The notes below the pieces were generated by a model, which saw only the letters and a program-made list of their open reading frames with translations, was not told the origin of the DNA and made no database searches. A program made the translations under genes and the position numbers. From contig JAFPXC010000002.1 in the NCBI GenBank assembly GCA_017394805.1, positions 1-40,029 on the forward strand: a DNA stretch of 40,029 nt, written 5' to 3'. This document shows positions 25,711-34,291 of this stretch, in pieces (the stretch's first letter is position 1; every line of letters begins with the position of its first letter). The stretch comes from Clostridia bacterium (GTDB lineage Bacteria; Bacillota; Clostridia; Christensenellales; CAG-1252).

Positions 25711-25869
25711 TTGTCCGACATCGCACCATTGCTTGCCTTGCCCGATGGACAAGGCTGTGCTTTTTGCGCGTGTCGTCCTCTCCGTGTCACGTTTCGCTGT
25801 GCTGTACGCGACACGGGTGGCTGCCGCAATCGGTCAATAAAAATGTACGGACGGATTTGGCGCAAGGCG
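25674..25869. repeat. 196-bp direct repeat, left copy
   Basis: It matches 32947-33142 over 196 positions with three differences that I can find and no gaps. It starts in the right end of the palindromic element and continues through a block with CGTGTCG...CGCGACACG pairing. The two copies bracket the receptor and surface-protein genes. Confidence 0.85.
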
Positions 25870-25993
25870 AGGAACTATTCCGGTCACCAGGTGACGCTAT
25901 GCTTGCATAAAGCGGCACACATATACGAAAAAGGGAGCGCGAGAACCGCACTTCCGTTAGGGAATTTTCGGTAAGGCTGTCCTTTGAGAATCA

Positions 25994-26018
25994 GGCGTGG
26001 CGTGATGCCACGCCTTTT
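25994..26018 (+). terminator. hairpin with T tail, no gene upstream
   Basis: GGCGTGGC/GCCACGCC around GTGAT, followed by TTTT. No intact gene on the plus strand feeds into it, so it may be the remnant end of a lost gene. Confidence 0.7.
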
Positions 26019-26127
26019 CTCTTGATCATTTTAGTCGAAGTCGGGGATCTCAACGGCTCCGACGAAATTTTAAATTATTCCGATTGTGCGTTTGTAATAT
26101 CCGTCAATCTTCTGCTAACTTTGTAAA

Positions 26128-26159
26128 GTCAGGGTGTTGGAAAATTCCAACACCCTGAC
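26128..26159 (-). terminator. terminator of the surface-protein gene
   Basis: A perfect 15-bp inverted repeat, GTCAGGGTGTTGGAA and its inverse, with two central bases, 20 bases after the surface-protein stop. Its T tail is short on both strands (ACTTTAC on the minus strand). Confidence 0.7.
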
Positions 26160-26179
26160 TGTTTTTCTGTTATTGCGGT

Positions 26180-29164
26180 TTATTCGCCTTGGTCGTTAGT
26201 GTCCTTTTTGCCGAGTTTGATGACGCCTTTCTTTTTGAGAAGGAAGAAGCAACCTACGCCTGCGCCTGCGAGCACAACAACGATCGCAATGACGATACCT
26301 GCGATAGCACCGCCGGAAAGACCTTTCTTTTCGGGGGAAGGATTGACTTCCGGTTCGGACGGTTGCGGATTGACGGGATCGTCTTGTTGTGCGTTTTCGA
26401 ACACGACCGCAAACTTGGAGAAGTGGTTGGTGTTAAAGGACACGAAACCGTTTGCAAACGTTGCGTTCATATCCGTTTTGTTGCCTTGCGCGTCAACATA
26501 GTAAACCTTTGCGACCTTACCTTCGGGAACAGCCGTTGTAAACGGAAGTTTGACAGATACGGTGCCGTTTGCAAAAGTTGTATTGCCGAGCGAAAGTTCG
26601 ATGACGACTTGTATGCCTCCGAGCCCGTCGATACCGAAGTTTGATGTCAGGACGGAAGCCGTGAAATTTGCCGCATTGCCGCCGATTGCAGAAACGGCGT
26701 TTGCGTCAAAGGTAAGCACAAGATTGCCCGCGCTGATTTTGACTTTGCCGTTTGCGGCTTTTGCCGCGGCAAAGAGAGCCGCAAAATCGGAAGGTGTGCC
26801 GAGAGCCGCAGCATGCTCAAACACTTTTATGCCTTGCTCGTCGGTTGTATAACTGAAACCGCTTGCGGTTATAGCGCGTTGCTCTTTGTGTTCGGGGTTG
26901 TTCTGGCAAACGCGTTCTTCAACACCGTCCTCTGTTTCAGTCGCGGGAGTGACGACGTGCCAATCGCCCCAAGCATGAGCCGCCTTTTCGATCTTGCCGT
27001 CTCCTACTTTCCAAGCGTTAAGATCTGTGATCTCGTGCTCGCCGAGCGCGTCCGTAAAGCTCTTGCCGCATTGAGAACAAGTGTAATATGCTTGCACGCC
27101 GTATGCCGAGCAGGTGGCGGGAACTTCGCCGACTGATTCAAGGTGCTTGTGGAATGCGTCTATAACGAGCGATTCGGGTTCAACTTCATAGTATTCTTCG
27201 CCGTCCTGAACGAATTTCTTGTGGCAAACGGAGCATTCAAAGTGCGCGTGATTTCCGTCCGTGGTGCAAGTTGCGGCAGTTGCGGCAACTGCTTGATAGT
27301 TGTGCCCTGCCTTGATGACGAGCGTGGACGGATCGGCGCATTCTACCCAATGGTTTGTCGCGTCCTCCACATAATATTTGTCGTATCCGCCGAGCGTAAA
27401 GTGCTTGTGCGCTCTCATACCGTCTTCCGTGCAGGTAGCCGCTTGGGAAATAAGCGGAAGCCCGTCCGCTTCGCCGGTTCTGTAAACCCAGATATACGCA
27501 CCGGCAAGGTTCTCTTCGCAGATATCGCACTTATTGGCGATCATGATGTAAGCGCCGTACGTTTCGTCTGTTCCGAACGTGTAGGTCGCCGTCACGTGTT
27601 CGTGCTGACAAGGAGCGACGACAGTAAGCGCGAAGTGGTGACCTTCAAAAGCACCGCGTTTGACGACAAACTGATCGTCAACGTTTTCATTGACGATGGA
27701 TTGATAATCCATAACGACGTATGCGTCGTAAACGCCGTCAAGCGTTTCGATTTCGAGGGCGGAGAGTTTTGCCGCGCTCGTATCGAAGATAAGGTCTTGC
27801 GCGTTGTTATACGGGTCTATTCCGTCGCCGTAGTAGTCGGTTTGGGCGAAACAGATATATTCGATCTCGCCGTTCTCGTTCGGAATGCCGACGTAGAGGC
27901 GGTAACCCGTGACGAAGTGGTAATAACTCGACGCTTTGTGATTGCCGCGGAACCAGGTTTGCGCATTCGTAGAAACGCCACCGTTTGTAAAAATATACTC
28001 GTAGTTTGCGCTTGCGAAGTCAATCGTTTCACTGTTTCCAAGTTCAACTGTGACGGGATCGATTTCCGCCTCGTCTTCACGAGGGAGAACGACGATCGTA
28101 AATCTCATTCTCTCATCGTTTCCTCTGTTATACTCTATGGATTGAACGTGACCGAGTCCGTCGTCGTATTCGGCGTAGAATCTGCCATAATATTCAAACG
28201 TGCCCGCCATGGACGTGTCGATATACTTTTTGCCCATGCCGTTGTCGTTAAGCCCCGTTTCGTTTCTCCAATCCGTACCGATAGATTTATCGAAGTCGGT
28301 TGCATTGCCTTCGCTTGCCTCGAAGCCGATAAGGAAGACGTCGCCCAAGTGGCAAACGAGAGTGCGATCGTCGTTGTCGAGCGTATAGTCGGAATTGCCT
28401 TCCGCAAAGGATACCGAAAGACCGCTCGTAAGAGTGGCGTTCAGCACCGTGCTGTCTGTAATGACAAATTTGGCGGCGTCGGAACCTATAGAGCCTGCCG
28501 CGTTGGATACAACGCAGCGGTAATACGTGCCGTTGGTCGCAACGCTTCTGTCAACGAGATAGTTGAAAGCATCGGCGTTCGCGATATTCTCCCAAACGTT
28601 GCCGTCCTCTGACGACTGCCATTGGTAAGTAAGCGTGCCTTGTTTTGTGCTTGCATAAACGGCGATTGCGTGCGTGTTGTTGGCTTTTGCAAGGTTTGCG
28701 CCCTGCGGTTGGGTGTTGATAACGGGAAGCGGAAGGTCAATGAAACTGACGGAAACGTCCTCGGTGTTGGCGTTTCTCTTGTAGCCGTTTTTGGTGCCCG
28801 TCACCTGACAGCGCACGATCAGTGGATCGGCGTTCGTAGTTGCGCGGGAGATCGTGAGCGTCGCCGTGTCCGCATTTGCAAAGGTATAACCGTTCTTCGT
28901 GCCATTCTCGATCGCCTTGTAAAGCGGTGTGCCTTCCGCATACGCCCAAACGTAATACCATTGATAGGTCACGCCGTCAAAATAGTTTGCGTTGTCAACG
29001 GTCGCGCCGACATGAACGTCATAGCCTTTCACTTCTTCGATTTCCGTAGGATTCGAGAGTTTTGCGACAGGGGAATCATAATCAACGACAGAATATGTAA
29101 TTTCATCGGAATATTCCCAAACCGAATACAAATTACGGTTTACAAAACGCACGCCGACGCGCAA
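26180..29164 (-). CDS. surface protein, C-terminal part (downstream of a frameshift): Ig-like folds, Cys-rich repeats and membrane anchor
   Basis: About 994 residues in frame; this is not an independent gene. The same frame extends upstream to about 29275 and continues an Ig-like module (YQWQQLVGNEWQNINYATK) that belongs to the preceding fragment. Two further modules of this type follow (VTYQWYYVWAY and LTYQWQSSEDGNVWENI). Next are four repeats of about 60 residues opening ATCTEDG, ATCTTDG, ATCSAYG and ATETEDG; several hold a CxxC pair (CDIC, CSVC, CSQC). A serine/threonine-poor stretch leads to a proline-rich linker, one membrane helix (GGAIAGIVIAIVVVLAGAG) and a KKKGVIKLGKK tail. The anchor is a plain stop-transfer helix, with no LPxTG motif. 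It was probably an adhesin or cell-surface structural protein. Confidence 0.75.
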   Translation of the reverse strand: MRVGVRFVNRNLYSVWEYSDEITYSVVDYDSPVAKLSNPTEIEEVKGYDVHVGATVDNANYFDGVTYQWYYVWAYAEGTPLYKAIENGTKNGYTFANADTATLTISRATTNADPLIVRCQVTGTKNGYKRNANTEDVSVSFIDLPLPVINTQPQGANLAKANNTHAIAVYASTKQGTLTYQWQSSEDGNVWENIANADAFNYLVDRSVATNGTYYRCVVSNAAGSIGSDAAKFVITDSTVLNATLTSGLSVSFAEGNSDYTLDNDDRTLVCHLGDVFLIGFEASEGNATDFDKSIGTDWRNETGLNDNGMGKKYIDTSMAGTFEYYGRFYAEYDDGLGHVQSIEYNRGNDERMRFTIVVLPREDEAEIDPVTVELGNSETIDFASANYEYIFTNGGVSTNAQTWFRGNHKASSYYHFVTGYRLYVGIPNENGEIEYICFAQTDYYGDGIDPYNNAQDLIFDTSAAKLSALEIETLDGVYDAYVVMDYQSIVNENVDDQFVVKRGAFEGHHFALTVVAPCQHEHVTATYTFGTDETYGAYIMIANKCDICEENLAGAYIWVYRTGEADGLPLISQAATCTEDGMRAHKHFTLGGYDKYYVEDATNHWVECADPSTLVIKAGHNYQAVAATAATCTTDGNHAHFECSVCHKKFVQDGEEYYEVEPESLVIDAFHKHLESVGEVPATCSAYGVQAYYTCSQCGKSFTDALGEHEITDLNAWKVGDGKIEKAAHAWGDWHVVTPATETEDGVEERVCQNNPEHKEQRAITASGFSYTTDEQGIKVFEHAAALGTPSDFAALFAAAKAANGKVKISAGNLVLTFDANAVSAIGGNAANFTASVLTSNFGIDGLGGIQVVIELSLGNTTFANGTVSVKLPFTTAVPEGKVAKVYYVDAQGNKTDMNATFANGFVSFNTNHFSKFAVVFENAQQDDPVNPQPSEPEVNPSPEKKGLSGGAIAGIVIAIVVVLAGAGVGCFFLLKKKGVIKLGKKDTNDQGE

Positions 29165-29175
29165 AGTTTTTTCGG

Positions 29176-30585
29176 TTATCTCGGCAGAGCCCGGATAATA
29201 CGTTGCTTTCGTTGCATAATTGATATTCTGCCATTCGTTGCCGACAAGTTGTTGCCATTGATATCCGCGCGGACGTCATTGCCGTTTTTATTGTTTTTGG
29301 TAGAATATTTCGCTTCTAATTTTGGATTTTGTCCGATTGATACGCTGATATTTCCCGTCTGTCCCGAATATGCAACTGCCAAATCCGCAGGCGCGGCAGG
29401 AGTAATGTTTTGAGAAACGCGGTCGCTTTCAAAATAACGAACTGCCCCTGCTTTTTCAGAAGCAAATACTGCATAATACGTCGCATAGTTTGACCCGAAC
29501 GGAACCGTGTCCTTATAATAGTATTCGGACGTAGTCACTATTTTTTCAAACGAACCGCCGTTTAGACTTCTGTACCAAGATACGGAAATATTGTTCGGGA
29601 ACGCATTCCAAACGTCATAACTTGCTTCGGGCTTCAATTCTATACTGACGCCTTTTGTCGGATCGAAATCATCTGCCGTCACGTCATTGTTCAAAACTTC
29701 ACCGATCCTAATACCGGAATTGATTGAAGCCGGCGTTGTGGAAGGAACGTTGAGCGAACCATACCACGCCGTGCCCTGCGATATACTTTTAGGTTGGTAA
29801 TTTGACAAATTGAATGTTTGCGCCTTCGGCAAGTCAACGTCGCCCAGCGTTGCTTGTTGGCTTGTCGTTTTGATACTGAAATCGCTTCCTTTGCCGGTAG
29901 CGCTTAAATCTCGAACGCCAAGTGCGCCGATTTTACCACCGGACATCAATACAGTCGATCCTTTGTAATGGAAATAATCCGATATCTTCATATTGCCTTC
30001 GATTTTGACGGTGGCGCTTGCGGCAGAGAAATCTTCTAAGCCGATATAATAATCCGTGATTCTTTCAATAGAACCGATGGTATATTCGGAAATGTTCAAT
30101 TTGGCATTTATGCCAAGAGCAATGGTGCCGAATTGAATCAATCTCTTTATGTTGCCGAACATTGAAAACGTTCTGACATCGATATTGAGCGTTCCGCCAT
30201 CAACATCGATTTGACTAAATCTGAATTGTCCGCCGCCGACGCTGTCAATGACAGTCAGCGAGCCATACACTTTAAGGTAAAAACAATCATCGCGAGTGGA
30301 ATAGATTTTGTGTCCGTTGAGATCGAGCGTGATATTATCGCCGGCTTTTATGTCAAAATTACCGTTCGGATCACCGATACCGGTTGAAACATAATAGTCT
30401 TTTTCGAGTACGTGCGTACCGCTACCGCGCAACAAATTTTGAAGCGCATAATGATCGGCGCTTTCCGCATGCGCGGTCAGAGTTGTGGCGGGCAAAAGCG
30501 CAAATACCATTGCAAGCATTATCGCTATGCCGAGCAAAACGGATACTACGCTTGCCATCTTTTTTCTTGTCTTTTGGTTTGTCAT
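29176..30585 (-). CDS. surface protein, N-terminal part ending at a frameshift: signal peptide and beta-helix-like region
   Basis: 469 residues. A signal peptide of about 40 residues ends TLTAHAES. A repetitive beta-rich region follows (ITLDLNGHKI, GSLTVIDSVGGGQF, GGTLNIDVRTF), resembling a parallel beta-helix, and then an Ig-like module near 330-420. The last 30 residues (from ADINGNNLSATNG) are out of frame: shifted by one base the DNA reads YQWQQLVGNEWQNINYATK, a normal continuation. The slip lies between 29262 and 29276, in a GCGCGG tract. AAAGGAGAG precedes the ATG. A 34-bp motif shared with the receptor gene lies at 30658-30691. The frame break may be a mutation, a sequencing error or phase variation. 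Confidence 0.75.
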   Translation of the reverse strand: MTNQKTRKKMASVVSVLLGIAIMLAMVFALLPATTLTAHAESADHYALQNLLRGSGTHVLEKDYYVSTGIGDPNGNFDIKAGDNITLDLNGHKIYSTRDDCFYLKVYGSLTVIDSVGGGQFRFSQIDVDGGTLNIDVRTFSMFGNIKRLIQFGTIALGINAKLNISEYTIGSIERITDYYIGLEDFSAASATVKIEGNMKISDYFHYKGSTVLMSGGKIGALGVRDLSATGKGSDFSIKTTSQQATLGDVDLPKAQTFNLSNYQPKSISQGTAWYGSLNVPSTTPASINSGIRIGEVLNNDVTADDFDPTKGVSIELKPEASYDVWNAFPNNISVSWYRSLNGGSFEKIVTTSEYYYKDTVPFGSNYATYYAVFASEKAGAVRYFESDRVSQNITPAAPADLAVAYSGQTGNISVSIGQNPKLEAKYSTKNNKNGNDVRADINGNNLSATNGRISIMQRKQRIIRALPR

Positions 30586-30622
30586 AAGATTCTCTCCTTT
30601 TCTACTGAAAAAAGTTGCTTTA

Positions 30623-30651
30623 ATTTTAATCTTTTTCTTTAGAAAAAGGAA
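30623..30651 (-). promoter_or_regulatory. weak promoter of the surface-protein gene
   Basis: Minus strand TTCCTT (30651-30646), 17 bases, TAAAAT (30628-30623). The -35 is poor, as expected of a promoter needing an activator, and the shared motif ends six bases upstream. CTTTTTCT/AGAAAAAG forms an inverted repeat inside the spacer (30631-30648). Confidence 0.45.
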
Positions 30652-30657
30652 TAGTTA

Positions 30658-30691
30658 GAGCGGCCAAAAACGCATGGCCGCTCGGCTAAAC
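30658..30691. promoter_or_regulatory. putative activator site A (surface-protein gene)
   Basis: On the plus strand it reads GAGCGGCCAAA, six variable bases, TGGCCGCTCGGCTAA. It aligns without gaps to site B at 32715-32748 and differs mainly in the six-base centre. Both sites stand about six bases upstream of a -35. GAGCGGCCA/TGGCCGCTC also forms a perfect inverted repeat here. Confidence 0.6.
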
Positions 30692-30823
30692 TTTTCAATT
30701 TGATTCATGACACGGCAAATATTGTGGGATTTCCGCAAAAACAGAGAGGAACGTATATGATTATAATAAAAAACATGCCACAGATTTTGCCCTCATTCCC
30801 GCAGTTGCCGGATTATGCAAAAA

Positions 30824-32629
30824 TCAAAAGTAATCTTTGTAGCGAAGGATAAGATCGGTACGTGACGAACAAGCAAGCTTTCTGTAAATATTCATCAGAT
30901 CGAACTTGATCGTTCCAACCGAAAAATGCAGTTCTTCGGCAATTTGTTCTCTCGTTTTGCCTGAAAGCGTCAAGGCGACGATCTTGTATTCTCTCTCGGT
31001 CAGCGTGTCGATGCGCTCTTTTTCGGTCATAACAGGCGCAACGGGTTGCTGTTCTTCCGTTTCCGACGTTTCGGCTCCCGTTTCTTGCGCTTCGGGGGCT
31101 TTTATATTTGTTTTTCTCTTCTTTCTGAACACCGCGAAGAGAACGACGAACGACGCGGAGAGCGCCGCGCCTATCACGACGAGAACGATCGTCAGCGTAA
31201 GATCGATTTGCGATTTTGCGGGAATTTCGTTGTATTCTCCGATGGCGCAGGATTGCGTTGCACCCGCAAATGCGCTGTGCCAACTTCGATACACGTTTGC
31301 AGGGACGTAAATATCCGCGTCGCGCTCCTTTACGGCGTAAACGCTTTCTCCATCTGCGATGTTCAGATCGTTTATTGCACCGCTGTCGAGCGCTTCGGCC
31401 GCCGTAGCGATATAATTATAGGCAGAAGGAGAAGTCTCGTATTCATCGTCGCCAATCACCATACAGCCGCGCAGAACGATATAGCCGAGAAGCCCGTCCG
31501 CCTCGTAAAAGCGGAACGTGCCTTGGTCCGGCGCCGTATTGTTCGCCGCTTTTGAAAACAGAAGATTGATTTGTCCGCCGTTATATTTCTTTGTCCAATA
31601 GGCATATGGCTGTGTATAGAGAATACTTCCTTTATTCGTCGCCGTGTTGCCGTAGAACTCGCACCCGATAAAGTCGATGGGTTGCCCCTGCAAACTGTCA
31701 ATGAACACCGCGCCGCCGTCTTCCGCTCTGTTGTTTTCGATACGACAGTTTTTTATCAGCATACTACCGTTTCCCGCAAAAGCGGAAGTGAGCGCAAGCC
31801 CGCCGCCGTATTTGGTTTCATTGCCCGCGATAACGCAGTCGGCCATATCGAGGTCTACGCCGCCGATATAAACGCCGCCGCCACGGTCTTCGGAGCCGAG
31901 ATCGGCGAACGGATAGAACGCATTGTCATTTATATTGCAGTTTTTTATTTCGGCTTTTCCGTTACTGATTACAAAACCGCCCGCCGCGCCTACGGTGTTA
32001 TGATAAAAATTACTGTTTTCGATTTTGGTCGTCAATTTGTCGTTGAACACTTTGACCGTGCCGTGTTTTGCCACGTTGTCATGAAAATCGCAGTTTTCTA
32101 TCAAGAGCGTCTGCTCTCCGTCGCGAAACTTGTTGCCGATATACAAGGCGCTGCCTTCGATCGAAGCGTAACCTTTGATTTCAACGTTCCGCAAGTCAAG
32201 ATCGGTATAGCCCCAATCCGCCGTGATACAGCGTTTTTCTTCTCGTTCACCGCCAAACACTTCTTCAAAGGTTTTATCCGTTCCGTCAGGCTCTTCATAA
32301 CAGCCGCCGTCCAAAATGATGTTTTCAAAGGTGACGGCGTTCGTTTCACCCGCAACGTTCGGACTGATGATTTTGAAATGCGCGTTTTTGATCGTCGCTT
32401 TCTTTCCGTTACCCCTGATTGTCAATCCGTAGTTTATCTGCAACACGGTGTCTTCGTCAAAGGTCAAGTCATCTGTGAGGATCAAAGTTTCCTTGTTTTG
32501 GAGCGCGGACAAAAACTCCGTTGTATCCCGTACAACTACGCCTTGCTGTTCTTTGTTGCTCGCACACCCGACAAACAATGCAGGCAGAGCGATTGCGAGC
32601 ATCAAAGCCGCCGCTATTCTTTTAGCCAT
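30824..32629 (-). CDS. membrane-spanning transcription factor: lipoprotein-type signal, extracellular beta-helix, LuxR-type HTH
   Basis: 601 residues. A signal peptide ends LPALFVGC, so C22 may be lipidated. Residues about 30-470 form a right-handed beta-helix of short coils (LTIRGNG, KNCNINDNAF, GGGVYIGG, GGGLALTS, GGAVFIDS), like pectate-lyase or Pmp-type surface repeats. One membrane helix (about 477-500) is followed by FRKKRKTNIK, placing the rest inside the cell. After an acidic linker, residues 541-601 are a LuxR/GerE helix-turn-helix: DTLTEREYKIVALTLSGKTREQIAEEL with recognition helix SVGTIKFDLMNIYRKL. It appears to read an external ligand and bind DNA while membrane-bound. ATG at 32629 is preferred to an upstream TTG. 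It has its own promoter with site B just upstream. Confidence 0.85.
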   Translation of the reverse strand: MAKRIAAALMLAIALPALFVGCASNKEQQGVVVRDTTEFLSALQNKETLILTDDLTFDEDTVLQINYGLTIRGNGKKATIKNAHFKIISPNVAGETNAVTFENIILDGGCYEEPDGTDKTFEEVFGGEREEKRCITADWGYTDLDLRNVEIKGYASIEGSALYIGNKFRDGEQTLLIENCDFHDNVAKHGTVKVFNDKLTTKIENSNFYHNTVGAAGGFVISNGKAEIKNCNINDNAFYPFADLGSEDRGGGVYIGGVDLDMADCVIAGNETKYGGGLALTSAFAGNGSMLIKNCRIENNRAEDGGAVFIDSLQGQPIDFIGCEFYGNTATNKGSILYTQPYAYWTKKYNGGQINLLFSKAANNTAPDQGTFRFYEADGLLGYIVLRGCMVIGDDEYETSPSAYNYIATAAEALDSGAINDLNIADGESVYAVKERDADIYVPANVYRSWHSAFAGATQSCAIGEYNEIPAKSQIDLTLTIVLVVIGAALSASFVVLFAVFRKKRKTNIKAPEAQETGAETSETEEQQPVAPVMTEKERIDTLTEREYKIVALTLSGKTREQIAEELHFSVGTIKFDLMNIYRKLACSSRTDLILRYKDYF

Positions 32630-32680
32630 AAGTACGATTACTTTCAATTATGGAAACCTCAGATATACAAGAATAAATCT

Positions 32681-32709
32681 ATTATACCATAATACTTTCT
32701 ATAAATCAA
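32681..32709 (-). promoter_or_regulatory. promoter of the receptor gene
   Basis: Minus strand TTGATT (32709-32704), 17 bases, TATAAT (32686-32681). The leader to the ATG at 32629 is about 45 bases. Confidence 0.8.
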
Positions 32710-32714
32710 TGTAA

Positions 32715-32748
32715 GGGCGGCTAAACCTCTTTGGCCGCGCGGCTAATA
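32715..32748. promoter_or_regulatory. putative activator site B (receptor gene, autoregulation)
   Basis: On the plus strand it reads GGGCGGCTAAA, six variable bases, TGGCCGCGCGGCTAA, matching site A in 24 of 34 positions by my count, all but three of the differences outside the conserved blocks being in the centre. It lies five bases upstream of the -35. A second shared word, GGGATTTCCGCA, lies beyond each site, at 30726-30737 and 32763-32774. Confidence 0.6.
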
Positions 32749-32946
32749 ATCGAAATGCCGCCGGGATTTCCGCATTTTTCGAGGTCTTGGCTGCAATAAC
32801 AGTCAACTTCATTATTCTTGAAAACCGGTGCCGCCACATACAAAAAGGACTTGGAAATCAAATCCAAATCCTTGAATGCCCACCGCTTGAAAGTGCAATT
32901 ACCATAAAATTTTAGTTTTTCATAAAATCCCTAATGGAACAGCTCT

Positions 32947-33142
32947 GAGCGCGAGGGCTGTTTTTGAGGTGGTAGCACACCCCTCGTCCGACATCGCACC
33001 ATTGCTTGCCTTGCCCGATGGACAAGGCTGTGCCTTTTGCGCGTGTCGTCCTCTCCGTGTCACGTTTCGCTGTGCTGTACGCGACACGGGTGGCTGCCGC
33101 AATCGGTCAATAAAAATGGACGGACGGATTTGGCGCAAGGCG
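32947..33142. repeat. 196-bp direct repeat, right copy
   Basis: Partner of 25674-25869. The sequence after it (33143-33200) continues with the AAAATCTTG...GGTCGAAACGGTGCGGGG stretch (split by one variable base) also found at 25594-25621. The gap 32749-32946 holds no gene; it is AT-rich filler with the GGGATTTCCGCA word. Confidence 0.85.
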
Positions 33143-33349
33143 GCAAAATCTTGAACGGTCGAAACGGTGCGGGGCGTATAGGGTGACGCTATGCGCCTAT
33201 CCTTAATATGGTCGATTGCCCGTTGGGCGCAACGAGCGGGCGAATAAAAAAAGACGTCTACGACAAAGAGGGAAAGGGAAAAGACCTTTCTCGAGAGGAT
33301 TGCTCGAATACCTCGAAATGACGTAGGCGTCGGGGCGAGCGGGCGCGAA

Positions 33350-33667
33350 TTATTGCTCGATGGTGAAGATGTCGGTGAAACCGGTGACATCGAAGATCTC
33401 GTAGACGTCCTCGGTGGGGTGGAGAATCTTCATGGTGCCCAGACGGTTCATCGTCTTTTGCGCCATAAGGAAGACGCGCAGACCCGCGGATGAGACGTAG
33501 TCGAGGCGGGAAACGTCGAAGGTCAAAGAGGTGACGCCCTCGAGACTTTCTTTGAGAGTGGCCTCGAGTTCGGGCGCGGTGAGGGTGTCCAAGCGGCCGA
33601 TGAGGGCGAGGGTAAGTTCGGCGCCGCTTTGTTGTTTTTCGATGGTGAGTTCGTTTGCTATGGCCAT
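33350..33667 (-). CDS. STAS-domain anti-sigma factor antagonist
   Basis: 105 residues forming one STAS domain of the SpoIIAA/RsbV type. LIGRLDTLTAPELE opens the fold, and LDYVSSAGLRVFL carries the serine that the partner kinase phosphorylates. Unphosphorylated, such proteins bind an anti-sigma factor and release the sigma factor. AAGGAG precedes the ATG. It is the last gene of a three-gene unit with an anti-sigma-like protein and a SpoIIE-type phosphatase. No sigma factor is encoded nearby, so the output may be elsewhere in the genome or not transcriptional. Confidence 0.93.
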   Translation of the reverse strand: MAIANELTIEKQQSGAELTLALIGRLDTLTAPELEATLKESLEGVTSLTFDVSRLDYVSSAGLRVFLMAQKTMNRLGTMKILHPTEDVYEIFDVTGFTDIFTIEQ

Positions 33668-33688
33668 AATTGTCTCCTTGTCGTAATT

Positions 33689-34291
33689 TTATTCGTTGGG
33701 GAAAGTTTTGATGATGATCATTTCCGCCGTGTCGTCCATAATGCCGACGCGTACTTCGTCCGCCAATTTGGACACGATGGATTTTTCGAGCTCGTCCCAC
33801 TCGGCGGCGTTGGCGTCCGCCCGAAGGGAAGATTTGTATTGGGTGAGCGACCAAGTGTACGTGCCGAAGGAGGCGAAAGTCTCGGGATCGGACACCGTCA
33901 TGCCCTGCACGAAGGCCGTGGTGGGTATGGTTTCGTCGTCCGGCTCCACCAAGCGTTGGTAGATGTCTTTGATCTTGCCCATAAATCCTTTGACCGCGGC
34001 GTTTTTGCCCGTAGAGGAGGCGGCGAGCAGTTTGCTTCGCTTGGCGGCGGTCATTCTCGTATCGGCCTTGAGGTGCAAAGAGACCTCGGGAAAATCGCTC
34101 TCGATCCAAAAATCCGCTTCGACCTGCCCGACGAGGGCGATCATCATGCCCATCATCTCCTCGGTGAGTAAAGCGAGGTGCAACGCGTCTTTTTTGCTCA
34201 ATGACAGAAAAGCCGCCGTTTTTTCGGCCTGTAGGCGGGCGTCCCTGACACCCGTGCCGTCGTTCGTTACGCGTATGATATCCGATTTCAT
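33689..34291 (-). CDS. putative anti-sigma/RsbW-like regulatory protein (degenerate)
   Basis: 200 residues. The segment ALHLALLTEEMMGMMIALVG resembles the N-box helix of RsbW/SpoIIAB-type ATP-binding kinases, but the asparagine expected after EE is missing. ADFWIESDFPEVSLHLKAD would be the next strand pair. The C-terminal half (about 90-200) includes GKIKDIYQRLVEPDDE and has no motif I know. Because it lies between STAS and SpoIIE genes, a partner-switching role is likely; the kinase fold is inference. The start at 34291 opens the first plausible domain residue after an AGGATAG-type site. Confidence 0.55.
   Translation of the reverse strand: MKSDIIRVTNDGTGVRDARLQAEKTAAFLSLSKKDALHLALLTEEMMGMMIALVGQVEADFWIESDFPEVSLHLKADTRMTAAKRSKLLAASSTGKNAAVKGFMGKIKDIYQRLVEPDDETIPTTAFVQGMTVSDPETFASFGTYTWSLTQYKSSLRADANAAEWDELEKSIVSKLADEVRVGIMDDTAEMIIIKTFPNE

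Noticed and set aside
25267..25752. open frame reading back through tRNA-Leu and the palindromes
   Set aside because: It is a translation of the tRNA and repeats, a known type of spurious gene.
25675..26180. integrase or recombinase remnant beside tRNA-Leu
   Set aside because: I searched the frames for tyrosine- or serine-recombinase motifs and saw none.
29250..29290. programmed ribosomal frameshift in the surface protein
   Set aside because: No slippery heptamer of the X-XXY-YYZ kind and no downstream structure that I can see; an indel is simpler.
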